Notes under the pieces: model-generated | The model's input: only the letters and a program-made list of their open reading frames with translations | Told to the model about the DNA's origin: nothing | The model's database searches: none | Part shown: piece by piece, positions 44,330-53,882 of the stretch | How positions within the stretch are numbered: position 1 is the stretch's first letter | Layout: each line of letters begins with the position of its first letter | Made by a program: the position numbers and the translations under genes | From: JBBCJR01 sp037190805 | Lineage (GTDB): Bacteria; Pseudomonadota; Alphaproteobacteria; Sphingomonadales; Sphingomonadaceae | Length of the DNA: 64,000 bases | Direction of reading: 5' to 3' | Assembly (NCBI GenBank): GCA_037190805.1 | Contig: JBBCJR010000008.1 | Span: 1-64,000, forward strand

Positions 44330-44622
44330 GATCATTCCCTCTTCAGAATTGCGGGCGGTAGCGCGGATATGATGGGTCATGCTGCAACATCAGCGCTCAT
44401 TTCCCAAGACGTGATTATTCCTGCGGCACGACGCCGCCCGCAATCCGGGTTTTCAAGTCAATGGAATAAGAGAGGAATTATAACTGTTTATAATGATGGA
44501 AAATCATCAATTTTCGTAATTATGAACGCCAGACAACAAGATGAACATAAAACAACGTCGGGAAACTTTTCTTTTCATGTGCATTGTCACCAGCAGGAAA
44601 AATGCTCTGGGGACGTTGAGCT
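44330..44622. promoter_or_regulatory. AT-rich divergent regulatory region (phaC / glycine-zipper gene)
   Basis: No gene. From about 44455 to 44600 the DNA is mostly A/T in an otherwise GC-rich window. It holds two perfect inverted repeats: ATTATAA-CTGT-TTATAAT (44477-44494), giving TATAAT on each strand, and GAAAAT-CATCA-ATTTTC (44499-44515). It probably contains promoters and operator sites for one or both flanking genes. -35 elements are not obvious. Confidence 0.55.
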
Positions 44623-45174
44623 ATGAATAAATTTCTGATGTCGATCGTTCTGGCATCCGCTATTGTGCCCGTGGCGGCAAGCCCGGCCTTGGCACAGTCT
44701 CGCGACACGCGCGAGGCCGCTCGGGAGTTGCGGGAGCAGCACCGCGACTTACGGGAAGCGCGGCGGGACGGCGACCGGCGCGACATCCGCCGCGAGCAGC
44801 GTGACGTGCGCCGGGCCGAACGTGACCTGGCGCGCAACCAGCAGCGCGATTGGCGTACCTACCGCAATTATGATTTCAACCGGTTCGAGCGCGGCCGGAA
44901 CGCCTATTACGCCAACGACTATTATCGCGACGGCCGCCAATATCGCGAGCGGCGGTTAGCGGCCAACGACCGCGTCTATCGCGGCAATGATGGTCGCTAT
45001 TACTGCCGCCGCGATGACGGCACCACCGGGCTGATCATCGGTGCGCTGGGCGGCGGCGTGCTGGGCAACATCATCGCTCCGGGTGATTCGAAGCTGCTGG
45101 GCACCATTCTTGGTGGGGGCGCTGGCGCTCTGCTGGGTCGCTCCATCGATCGCGACAACGTTCGCTGTCGCTGA
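44623..45174 (+). CDS. Arg-rich envelope protein with glycine zipper
   Basis: Exported protein, 183 aa. A signal peptide of about 24 residues (ending SPALA) is followed by an extremely Arg/Asp/Glu-rich helical region (about 26-80) with heptad-like REQRD/RRDERD repeats, a Tyr/Asn/Arg-rich stretch (to about 125), CRRDDG, and a glycine-zipper membrane-associated segment, GLIIGALGGGVLGNIIAPG and ILGGGAGALLGRSID. The zipper resembles the 17-kDa surface antigen/YMGG families of outer membrane proteins. Function unknown; cell envelope location is inferred. An intrinsic terminator follows. Confidence 0.82.
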   Translation: MNKFLMSIVLASAIVPVAASPALAQSRDTREAARELREQHRDLREARRDGDRRDIRREQRDVRRAERDLARNQQRDWRTYRNYDFNRFERGRNAYYANDYYRDGRQYRERRLAANDRVYRGNDGRYYCRRDDGTTGLIIGALGGGVLGNIIAPGDSKLLGTILGGGAGALLGRSIDRDNVRCR

Positions 45175-45205
45175 TCACCCGACTTTTAGAGTTGCGTTGC
45201 GTAAG

Positions 45206-45246
45206 GCGCCCGGCCGTCACCCCCACGGCCGGGCGCTTGGCTTTTT
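45206..45246 (+). terminator. Rho-independent terminator after the glycine-zipper gene
   Basis: A 12-bp perfect stem (GCGCCCGGCCGT with ACGGCCGGGCGC), a seven-base loop and TTGGCTTTTT. Separates this gene from hom. Confidence 0.9.
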
Positions 45247-45295
45247 GGTGCGGCCCCGGCTAGGAGCATTCCCGGTTTTCCGAACGGGGATTGCG

Positions 45296-46585
45296 ATGAC
45301 GAAGTTGCGTGTGGCTCTGGCGGGCCTGGGGACGGTCGGTGGTGGCGTGGTGAAGCTGCTGGATGCCAATCGCGCCCTGATCGAACGGCGTGCTGCGCGT
45401 CCCATCGAGGTCGTGGCGGTGTCGGCGCGCGATCGGAGTCGGGATCGGGGCGTCGATCTCGGCCGATTCGACTGGGTCGACGATCCCATCGCGCTCGCCG
45501 CCCGGGACGATGTCGATGTGGTTGTGGAGCTGATCGGCGGGTCCGACGGACCGGCGCTCGCGCTGGCGCGGGCCACGCTGGGATCCGGCAAGGCATTCGT
45601 TACCGCCAACAAGGCGATGATCGCGCATCACGGTCTGGAACTGGCCGCCGCCGCCGAGCAGGCGAATGCCGCATTGAAATACGAGGCCGCGGTGGCGGGT
45701 GGCATTCCAGTCATCAAGGGCCTGCGCGAAGGCGCTGCGGCGAACGAGATAGCAACCGTCTATGGCATCCTCAACGGTACCTGCAATTATATCCTGTCGA
45801 CCATGGAGCGCGAAGGGCGCGACTTTGGCGAGGTGCTGGCCGAGGCGCAGGCGCTCGGCTACGCCGAAGCCGACCCCAGTTTCGACATCGACGGCATCGA
45901 TGCGGCGCATAAGCTGTCGATCCTCGCCAGCCTGGCGTTCGGCACCAGGGTTGATTTCAACGCGGTAGCGATCAGCGGCATTCGGCCGGTCGCCGCAGCC
46001 GACATCGCTCATGCCGAAGCGCTGGGCTTCAAGATTCGCCTGGTCGGTGTCGCCCAGTCTGGCGAGGCCGGTCTGTTCCAGCGCGTCCATCCGTGCCTGG
46101 TGCCCTTGAGCCACCCGCTGGCCCATGTCGACGGCTCGCTGAACGCCGTGGTCGCCGAGGGTAATTTCGTCGGGCGCCTGTTCTTCGAAGGGCGCGGAGC
46201 GGGCGAGGGGCCGACGGCCAGCGCCGTCGTTGCCGACCTGATCGACATCGCGCGCGGCGAGTTTGGCCCCGCCTTCGCGATGCCGACGCAAAGCCTGGCT
46301 GCGCCCGGTACCGCGGATGCGGGCGCGCGCGAGGGGCGGGCCTATATCCGCTTCACGGTCGCGGACCGGCCGGGCGTTCTGGCTGAGATAACGGCGGCGA
46401 CCCGCGATGCGGGAGTGTCGATCGAAAGCTTGATCCAGCGGGGTGGTCCGGCCGATGGCGGCGCCTATCTGGTCATGGTGACCCATCGCTGCGCAGAAGC
46501 AAGGGTGATGGATGCGCTGGCGCGGCTCAACGGATCCGACAGCCTCATCGCACCACCGATGTTGATGCACATCCTGGATTTCTGA
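45296..46585 (+). CDS. hom: Homoserine dehydrogenase
   Basis: NAD(P)-dependent reduction of aspartate semialdehyde to homoserine, the branch point to Met, Thr and Ile; 429 aa. Rossmann VALAGLGTVGGGVVKLL; VTANKAMIAHHG; catalytic region YEAAVAGGIPVIKGLREG and ILNGTCNYILSTME; GYAEADPSFDIDGIDAAHKLSIL is the family signature. A C-terminal ACT domain (IRFTVADRPGVLAEITAAT) indicates threonine feedback control. Homoserine feeds the metZ and metC genes elsewhere in the window. The stop codon sits inside a 16-bp palindrome. Confidence 0.96.
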   Translation: MTKLRVALAGLGTVGGGVVKLLDANRALIERRAARPIEVVAVSARDRSRDRGVDLGRFDWVDDPIALAARDDVDVVVELIGGSDGPALALARATLGSGKAFVTANKAMIAHHGLELAAAAEQANAALKYEAAVAGGIPVIKGLREGAAANEIATVYGILNGTCNYILSTMEREGRDFGEVLAEAQALGYAEADPSFDIDGIDAAHKLSILASLAFGTRVDFNAVAISGIRPVAAADIAHAEALGFKIRLVGVAQSGEAGLFQRVHPCLVPLSHPLAHVDGSLNAVVAEGNFVGRLFFEGRGAGEGPTASAVVADLIDIARGEFGPAFAMPTQSLAAPGTADAGAREGRAYIRFTVADRPGVLAEITAATRDAGVSIESLIQRGGPADGGAYLVMVTHRCAEARVMDALARLNGSDSLIAPPMLMHILDF

Positions 46586-46766
46586 GGCCTCAGAACCTGG
46601 GTGGATCGGCGGCGAACCGCGCCCCACCGGGAATTGCCCGGCAGGGGGCAGGCTGGCGCGCGCGTCTCGGCGGTGGTGAAGCCCGTTCCGACCCACCAGC
46701 CTCGACTTTTTAACAATGCGAGGCTACCGCATCGGCCATCACGACCACCAATTCAGAAACGGAAAG

Positions 46767-47753
<987 letters not shown>

Positions 47754-47791
47754 CGGTCGACCGTCAGGGCCTGGTCTGCGGGAAGCGCGGA

Positions 47792-48310
47792 TCAGGCGTT
47801 GAGGTCGCGGGCGAGGATCAGGTCGTCGAAAAGCTGGTCGCCGACCTGAAACCGGCGCGTGCCGATGGCGGCGAACCCGTGCCGGCGGTAGAAGGAAATT
47901 GCCCTGTCATTGCGGGCATAGACCCCCAATAACAGCCGGGCGGCACCCTGTGCGCGGGCATGGTCGATCGCGCGGATCATCAATGCCGTCCCCGCGCCGC
48001 TCCCGTGCATGCGCGACAGCAGGTAGATGCGCTTCAACTCCAGATCACCGGGCCGTGTGTCGGGCAGGTCGGGCCGGGTGACCATCGCATAGCCCAGGGG
48101 TGCGCCGCCTGCCGTCGCTTCCACCAGCCAGCAGACCGCTGCGTCCGCGAGACAGCGCGCATAGCTTTGGGATGAGTGGTGACGCGGGATGTGGGCGACG
48201 ATCGCTTCGCCCGGCAGGATGCCTGCGAAGCCGTCCAGAAAGGTGGCGGCGCCGATCAGGGCCAGACGGTCGGTATCGGCGGCCGTGGCGGTGCGGATTG
48301 TCCAGTCCAT
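47792..48310 (-). CDS. GNAT family N-acetyltransferase
   Basis: Single GNAT domain, 172 aa. LELKRIYLLSRMHGSGAGTALMIRAIDHARAQG contains the acetyl-CoA pyrophosphate loop (R/Q-x-x-G-x-G/A form: HGSGAGTAL), and LLLGVYARNDRAISFYRRHGFAAIGTR is the typical C-terminal strand-helix. The substrate cannot be predicted. It is convergent with glpX and divergent from recJ. Confidence 0.87.
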   Translation of the reverse strand: MDWTIRTATAADTDRLALIGAATFLDGFAGILPGEAIVAHIPRHHSSQSYARCLADAAVCWLVEATAGGAPLGYAMVTRPDLPDTRPGDLELKRIYLLSRMHGSGAGTALMIRAIDHARAQGAARLLLGVYARNDRAISFYRRHGFAAIGTRRFQVGDQLFDDLILARDLNA

Positions 48311-48381
48311 CGCGGCCCCATAGCGTGACCGAGGTCCCAGTGACGATTCCTTTCCAGCGCCATGTCGGCTACATCGAACCC

Positions 48382-50124
48382 ATGACCAGTTCCGTCTTCG
48401 GCGTTACCCGCTCCATCCTCGGCCAGCCCTGGCATTGGCGCGGCGGCGGCGCGGGGATCGATGATCTGGCGACCCAGCTTTATCTCGCACGCGGTTGTCC
48501 GCGCGACGATCTCGATCGGCATCGGCAGCCGACGATTCGCGACTGGATGCCCGACCCGTCGATCTTCCGCGACATGGACAAGGCCGCCATGCGCCTGGCC
48601 GACGCCGTGGAACGGAATGAAAGGGTGGTCGTCTTTGGCGACTATGACGTCGATGGCGCCACGTCGGCCGCATTGCTGATCCGCCTGCTTCGGGCGCTGG
48701 GCATCTCGCCAGGCTACTATATCCCGGACCGGCTGATGGAGGGCTATGGTCCGTCCGGTGAGGCGTTGGTGCGGTTGAAGGCCGAAGGTGCCGACCTCGT
48801 CGTCACCGTTGATTGCGGCGCCCAGGCCTTCGACGCGCTGGCTGCGGCGGCAGCGGCTGGTCTGGAAGTGGTGGTGGTCGATCATCACCAATGCTCCACG
48901 GCGCTGCCCGTCGCCCATGCGCTGGTTAATCCGAACCGGCTGGATGAGGGGGAGGGCGCCGCCCATCGTCATCTCGCGGCGGTGGGCGTCGCGTTCCTGC
49001 TGGCGGCGGCGGTGGTGCGCGAACTGCGTCGACGCGGCGCCTTCGCCCGGCGGGCGGAGCCGAAGCTGACGGACCTGCTCGATATCGTGGCGCTGGGCAC
49101 CGTTGCCGACGTCGTGCCACTCAAGGGGCTCAACCGGGCACTCGTCGCCCAGGGGCTTAAGGTCATGGCGATGCGGCGGAACATCGGCCTTGCCGCCCTT
49201 GTCGACGTTGCGCGGCTGACCCGGGCCCCGACCGCCACAGACCTCGGCTTCGCTTTGGGGCCGCGTATCAATGCCGGCGGGCGCGTTGGCAAATCCGACC
49301 TCGGCGTCAGGCTGCTTACGACGGAAAACGCAGAAGAAGCGGCGGCCATTGCCGCAGAGCTGGATGCGCTCAACGAAGCCCGGCGCGCGGTCGAGGCGGC
49401 CGTCGCCGAACAAGCGGAAGCCGCCGCGCGCCTGACCGTCAACGCGTCGGTCGCTGTGGTGGCGGGCGAGGGATGGCACGCGGGCGTCATCGGCATCGTC
49501 GCCGGCCGCCTCAAGGAACGACTGGGCAAGCCAGTGATCGTCGTCGGCATCGACGAGGCGGGCATCGGCAAGGGTTCGGGCAGATCGATCGCCGGCGTCG
49601 ACCTAGGGAGCGCGGTGATCGCGGCGCGGGAAAGCGGGCTGCTGGAGGCCGGCGGCGGCCATGCCATGGCGGCGGGGTTGACGGTGCGCGCCGGGCAGGT
49701 GGCGGCGTTGGCGGAATTCCTGGACCAGCGACTGGCCGGCGATGTCGTGCGGGCAAGGGCCGGGGCCGCGCTGCTCCTCGATTGCGCGCTGGCGCCGGCG
49801 GGCGTGTCGGTCGACCTTGCGGAGATGCTGGAGGGCGCCGGGCCCTATGGCGCGGGCTGGCCAGCGCCCAAGATCGCCGCAGGGCCAATGACGGTGGTCA
49901 AATGCGATATCGTCGGCAACGGTCATGTTCGCGCGATCCTCGCCGGGCGGGATGGGGCGCGGGTGAAGGCGGTCGCCTTTCGTCATGCCGATACCGAGCT
50001 GGGGGGAGCGCTGATGCGCGCCAACGGACGGCCCCTGTTCGTCGCCGGACGGGTCAAGCGGGACGACTGGGGCAGCCGGCCGAGCGCCGAGCTCCATCTG
50101 GAAGATGCGGCGTGGGCCGATTGA
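48382..50124 (+). CDS. recJ: Single-stranded-DNA exonuclease RecJ
   Basis: 5'-3' ssDNA exonuclease of recombination and mismatch repair, 580 aa. DHH-superfamily motifs: VVFGDYDVDGATSAALLIRLL (motif I), VVDHHQ (motif III), and DHHA1 C-terminal signatures GEGWHAGVIGIVAGRLKERLGKPVIVVG, GSGRSIAGVDL and EAGGGHAMAAGLTV. ATG 48382 gives the family N-terminus (SVTRSILGQPWHWRG-like). The ribosome site is weak, and a GTG further upstream is possible. It ends 55 bases before tRNA-Glu. Confidence 0.94.
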   Translation: MTSSVFGVTRSILGQPWHWRGGGAGIDDLATQLYLARGCPRDDLDRHRQPTIRDWMPDPSIFRDMDKAAMRLADAVERNERVVVFGDYDVDGATSAALLIRLLRALGISPGYYIPDRLMEGYGPSGEALVRLKAEGADLVVTVDCGAQAFDALAAAAAAGLEVVVVDHHQCSTALPVAHALVNPNRLDEGEGAAHRHLAAVGVAFLLAAAVVRELRRRGAFARRAEPKLTDLLDIVALGTVADVVPLKGLNRALVAQGLKVMAMRRNIGLAALVDVARLTRAPTATDLGFALGPRINAGGRVGKSDLGVRLLTTENAEEAAAIAAELDALNEARRAVEAAVAEQAEAAARLTVNASVAVVAGEGWHAGVIGIVAGRLKERLGKPVIVVGIDEAGIGKGSGRSIAGVDLGSAVIAARESGLLEAGGGHAMAAGLTVRAGQVAALAEFLDQRLAGDVVRARAGAALLLDCALAPAGVSVDLAEMLEGAGPYGAGWPAPKIAAGPMTVVKCDIVGNGHVRAILAGRDGARVKAVAFRHADTELGGALMRANGRPLFVAGRVKRDDWGSRPSAELHLEDAAWAD

Positions 50125-50179
50125 CAGGACATCGCTTGACCCATGACCCCCGCTGAGGCTAAGCGCACCCGGCCCATGC

Positions 50180-50254
50180 GGCCCCTTCGTCTAGCGGTTA
50201 GGACGCGGCCCTTTCACGGCTGAAACACGGGTTCGATTCCCGTAGGGGTCACCA
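50180..50254 (+). tRNA. tRNA-Glu (TTC anticodon)
   Basis: 75 bases including an encoded CCA. The acceptor stem GGCCCCT pairs with AGGGGTC (one G-U); the anticodon loop is CTTTCAC with anticodon TTC; the T arm is CGGGTTCGATTCCCG. The D arm TCTAGCGGTTAGGA is normal for tRNA-Glu. Confidence 0.97.
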
Positions 50255-50495
50255 TTTCAATGGATTCAATAGTTTAATCTAAACTTTGATTCCTGTGCCC
50301 AGCGATTTTTCGTGGGCGGATGTAGGGTTGTATCTCCTCAAACGGTTGCCGAATGGTTCGGGAAGATCCAGGCCGCGATGTGGCCCATGCTGGGCCGCCC
50401 CGGCCGAATATTTTGGTGGTGTCGCTTCACCGTCGATACACGGCGGCTTCCCCCGCGAGTGCACGCCACCCGTTGCGGTCATCCCATAGCCCCCT

Positions 50496-51020
50496 ATGGT
50501 CAGCCAGATGATGCGCATCGTCGAAGTGACCGTGAACGATCGAATGCAGAAGGGATATCGCTACATCCGTTCCGTCCCCATGGGAGAGGAATTCGACCCC
50601 AGCTTCCTGCCGGATCTTACGCCCGCTGCAATGCTCGAGCTGGGCGTTTTCTGCGGAAAGTACATGACGGACTGCAAGGACGAATTTCCTGCGAGCTGGT
50701 TCGAGAACGCCAAGCTGGCCAACGGTCGTCCGGACTGCTCCTTGAACTATTTCGGTGTGCGCGCGAGTTCTCCCCTCTCCGTATGGGTCGAGAAGGGATG
50801 GATACACCCGGACGATCCGCGCGGGTGGTTCCAATGGTACTGTCGATATTATTCCGGCAGAAGGATGGAGGAAGAAGATTACCGCCAGATCGAACGTTGG
50901 AGAGCGTTTAGACGTCACGCATCGCAAGTTCGGAAGCATTGCAATGTCGGCGATCCCTTCTGTCGTCCCAGGCAAAGGCAGGCATTGCTGCAGTGGGCTT
51001 ATGACAGCCGGCTTCTCTGA
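50496..51020 (+). CDS. Unrecognised Cys/Trp-rich conserved-looking protein
   Basis: Cytoplasmic protein, 174 aa; no family that I can name. The N-terminal 40 residues hold MQKGYRYIRSVPMGEEFDPSF. There are six Cys (53, 60, 81, 116, 149, 156) in spaced pairs, e.g. FCGKYMTDC and HCNVGDPFC. The C-terminal half is dense in aromatic and basic residues: DPRGWFQWYCRYYSGRR (107-123) and RPRQRQALLQWAYDSR (157-172). The motif density suggests a constrained fold, possibly nucleic acid-binding. It has no signal or membrane segment. The gene lies between tRNA-Glu and an EEP gene with about 240 and 170 bases of spacer. ATG 50508 or 50511 are alternative starts. Confidence 0.7.
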   Translation: MVSQMMRIVEVTVNDRMQKGYRYIRSVPMGEEFDPSFLPDLTPAAMLELGVFCGKYMTDCKDEFPASWFENAKLANGRPDCSLNYFGVRASSPLSVWVEKGWIHPDDPRGWFQWYCRYYSGRRMEEEDYRQIERWRAFRRHASQVRKHCNVGDPFCRPRQRQALLQWAYDSRLL

Positions 51021-51187
51021 CCGGCTACCGATATCAGAAGCGGATGCGGGCGTTCATGGGGGGTGTTTGTCTCGGCGTTCTGAAGAGCTGTGGCCTTTAG
51101 CGGGAGTAGCTTGCCTGGGACGGTCCTTTTTCCGGCCGAATACGTTATCAGGGATGTGACCTTCCCTGCCGATGGAATCCCGCCCTC

Positions 51188-51886
51188 TTGATCCGTGTCG
51201 CCAGCTACAACATTCGCAAGGCCATCGCCTCCGATCGCCGTCGCCGTCCGGACCGAATCGTCGAGGTCCTGCGCGAGGTCGATGCCGACATCATCGCCCT
51301 GCAAGAGGCGGACCGGAGGTTCGGCGCCCGGGCCAGCGCCATTCCCTTCACCATGCTGGCCGAACACAGCGACTACATGCCGGTGCCGTTCGATGTTCGC
51401 CATGGCAGCATGGGATGGCACGGCAACGCGCTGCTGATCCGCAAGACGGGGACGATCCTGCGTCATCAGACACTGATCTTGCCGACACTGGAGCCGCGCG
51501 GAGCGGTGCTGGCCGATGTCGCGGTGAACGGTCTGACCGTGCGGGTCGTGGGCATGCACCTCGATCTGTCGGGCCTGTGGCGGCGGCGGCAGGCGAACGC
51601 TATCCTTAGCCAACTATCCGAGCAACCCGATCGACTGCCGACGGTCATGATGGGCGACCTCAATGAATGGCGGCAATTGGGCGGGTGTCTGGCGGATTTC
51701 GGCCAGTGTCACCGGATTGTCGAAACGGCGCCAAGCTTCCACGCGCGCCAGCCGCTGGCGCGCCTGGACCGGATCATCGTCAGTTCCGATGTGTCGGTCG
51801 AGGAAACCGGCGTGCACAGGTCGTTGGCGGCCCGCACGGCGTCGGATCATTTGCCGGTGTGGGCCCGGATCAGCCTGAAGGGCTGA
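51188..51886 (+). CDS. Endonuclease/exonuclease/phosphatase family protein
   Basis: EEP-fold metal-dependent phosphoesterase, 232 aa. VASYNIRKA with the Asn, DIIALQEADRRFG with the metal Glu, GMHLDLSG, MMGDLNEW with Asp/Asn, and the final SDHLPVWARI with the catalytic Asp-His are all present. The family cleaves DNA, RNA or phospholipid headgroups; no substrate can be assigned. The start is TTG 51188 (then IRVASYNIRK), because no ATG or GTG precedes the first motif. Its last 17 bases overlap the convergent end of opgH. Confidence 0.9.
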   Translation: MIRVASYNIRKAIASDRRRRPDRIVEVLREVDADIIALQEADRRFGARASAIPFTMLAEHSDYMPVPFDVRHGSMGWHGNALLIRKTGTILRHQTLILPTLEPRGAVLADVAVNGLTVRVVGMHLDLSGLWRRRQANAILSQLSEQPDRLPTVMMGDLNEWRQLGGCLADFGQCHRIVETAPSFHARQPLARLDRIIVSSDVSVEETGVHRSLAARTASDHLPVWARISLKG

Positions 51887-53882
51887 GCCGGCCAGCCAGA
51901 CGTTCCCGGTGAATGGGCGAGATCGCGGGCCCGATCGGGTCTCCGCCCGAGGTTGCGAAGCGCGCGTCCCCGGCGCCGCGCAGTTCCTCCGGGCTCAGGA
52001 ACAGGCCCCATTCCCTGGCGCCGATGCCAAGATCGAGGCGCGAGGTGAGCGCGGCGAGAAATGGTGCCGCCAGCAAGCCGCCGGTGACGGGCAGCATCCA
52101 TAGCGCGGCGACCGGATCGGCGAGACCGAGCAAGCCGAACAGGCCGCCCAGAAAGAGATGCGGGCGATAGTGACGCAGCGCATCCTCGAGTGGGATGCCG
52201 CGACTTTCGCGGGTCTGCGGCGCCCAGCCGGTTTTGCGGCCGCGCAGGATGTCGATCACCGCCAGGGTCTGGGTCAGCATCGACGCCGGAGCCATCAGGA
52301 TCGACAGCGGAATCTCGATGGCAACGCTGGCGAGGATGCGGCCGCTCCCCCCGAAGGCCGCGCGCCGCTCACGGTCGGCAAGCGCCCAAGCGGTCGCCAT
52401 CAGCTTCGGACCGAACAGCAGGAGAGCGGTCAGGGCCAATATCCAGCCCGAGGGTGCGATACCGATCAGGTAGCTGGTGTCGCGAATCTGGGCGACCGCC
52501 GCCGTCAGCAGGAGCAGCAGCCACAGGGGCGAGGTCAGATAGGCCGATGCCCCGATCAGCAGTTGCAAACGGTTCACCCAACGAAAGCCCGCGCTGTCGA
52601 GGATACGAAGATGCTGGAGATTGCCCTGACACCAGCGCCGGTCGCGGATGGCGTGATCAACCGGGGTGGGAGGATATTCCTCGTAGCTTTCGTCCATCAT
52701 CACCATGTGGACGGCCCAGCCCCGCCGGCGCAGAAGGGCCGCTTCCACCATGTCGTGGCTGAGGATGTGGCCGCCGAACGGTTCGCGCCCCGTCAGGATG
52801 GGCAGGCCGCAGCTTTCGGCAAAGGCACGCGTGCGGATGATGGCATTGTGGCCCCAGAAGGTCGCTTCCGAGCCCGACCACCACATCAGCCCCGCCGTCG
52901 CCAGCGGGCCGTAGAGGCGCGAGGCGAATTGCTGCCAGCGGGCGAACAAGGTGCCGCCATTGACGACGATCGGTACCGTCTGGAGCAGTCCGACGCCGGG
53001 ATAGCGATCCATCGCCACCGCCAGCCGCGCCATGGTCGGGCCGCTGACCAGACTGTCAGCGTCGAGGACCAGCATATAGTCGTAGGCGCCGCCGTGGTTC
53101 TCCACCCATTCCGCGACATTGCCAGGCTTGCGGCCGTGATTGACCAGCCGGCGACGGTAGTGGAGCGGCACCCGGCTGCGACTTTTGAGCGCGCGGAAGG
53201 CCGCATGTTCGGCGGCGAAGGCGGCGATGCCGGAATCGCTGAGGACGAAGAAGCTGAACCGGCTTTCAGCGCCGATCGCGGCGATCGAATTCAGCATCGC
53301 ATCGATCCGCCTGAAGACGGCATCGACATCCTCGTTGTGGATCGGCATCAGAATCGCGGTTCGCCCCTCGGGCTGGGTCACAGGCGAGCGATCGCGGAAC
53401 AGCCCGGAATATTGTCCGGTCATCAGCAGCGCGAAGCCAATGGCCGAGCCGCAGAAACCGAACGAGATCCAGGCGAACAGCGGAAAGAACAGGGCCAGAA
53501 TAGCCCCGTCCCAAAGGTCCAGCCCGTCGCGCATCAGAGCGACGCGGATTTCCGTTCCGGCAGCGACGGCGAGGACAAGCGTGATCATGATCAGCAGCAG
53601 GCGGCGGGCCAGCATGTCGTTCGGGGCCGTCGACGGCTGGCGATCGGTGACCGGCGCCACATCCAGCCGCTGCACTGGCATTGCCAGCGGCGTTGGCGGC
53701 GGCATGTCGCCCACGGTGGAGATCACATCGTGCACGACCGGCGGCGCATCGTCCTTTTCTTCGACGGCGCTTGCGCGGCGGGGTATGAAGTGAAAGCTGG
53801 ACCTGGCGGTCACATTGTCTCCTGCCGAAGGTTCGGGTGGGGCGCTATCCAAAACCCGGTCGGTCGGGAACCGTTCCGTCAT
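51870..53882 (-). CDS. opgH: Glucans biosynthesis glucosyltransferase OpgH/MdoH
   Basis: Inner-membrane glycosyltransferase making the backbone of osmoregulated periplasmic glucans; 670 aa. A cytoplasmic N-terminus with Pro-rich stretches is followed by membrane spans (about 95-115 and 125-150), then a GT2 catalytic domain: ILMPIHNEDVD, FFVLSDSG, LVLDADSLVSG (DxD) and IRDRRWCQGNLQHL (the QxxRW-like motif). Four or more spans follow. It overlaps opgG/D by ATGA, so both come from one transcript. Convergent overlap with the EEP gene at its 3' end. Confidence 0.94.
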   Translation of the reverse strand: MTERFPTDRVLDSAPPEPSAGDNVTARSSFHFIPRRASAVEEKDDAPPVVHDVISTVGDMPPPTPLAMPVQRLDVAPVTDRQPSTAPNDMLARRLLLIMITLVLAVAAGTEIRVALMRDGLDLWDGAILALFFPLFAWISFGFCGSAIGFALLMTGQYSGLFRDRSPVTQPEGRTAILMPIHNEDVDAVFRRIDAMLNSIAAIGAESRFSFFVLSDSGIAAFAAEHAAFRALKSRSRVPLHYRRRLVNHGRKPGNVAEWVENHGGAYDYMLVLDADSLVSGPTMARLAVAMDRYPGVGLLQTVPIVVNGGTLFARWQQFASRLYGPLATAGLMWWSGSEATFWGHNAIIRTRAFAESCGLPILTGREPFGGHILSHDMVEAALLRRRGWAVHMVMMDESYEEYPPTPVDHAIRDRRWCQGNLQHLRILDSAGFRWVNRLQLLIGASAYLTSPLWLLLLLTAAVAQIRDTSYLIGIAPSGWILALTALLLFGPKLMATAWALADRERRAAFGGSGRILASVAIEIPLSILMAPASMLTQTLAVIDILRGRKTGWAPQTRESRGIPLEDALRHYRPHLFLGGLFGLLGLADPVAALWMLPVTGGLLAAPFLAALTSRLDLGIGAREWGLFLSPEELRGAGDARFATSGGDPIGPAISPIHRERLAGRLSPSG

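Noticed and set aside
50180..51187. Genomic island integrated at tRNA-Glu
   Set aside because: No integrase and no second copy of the tRNA 3' end found downstream; only one gene of unknown origin is present.
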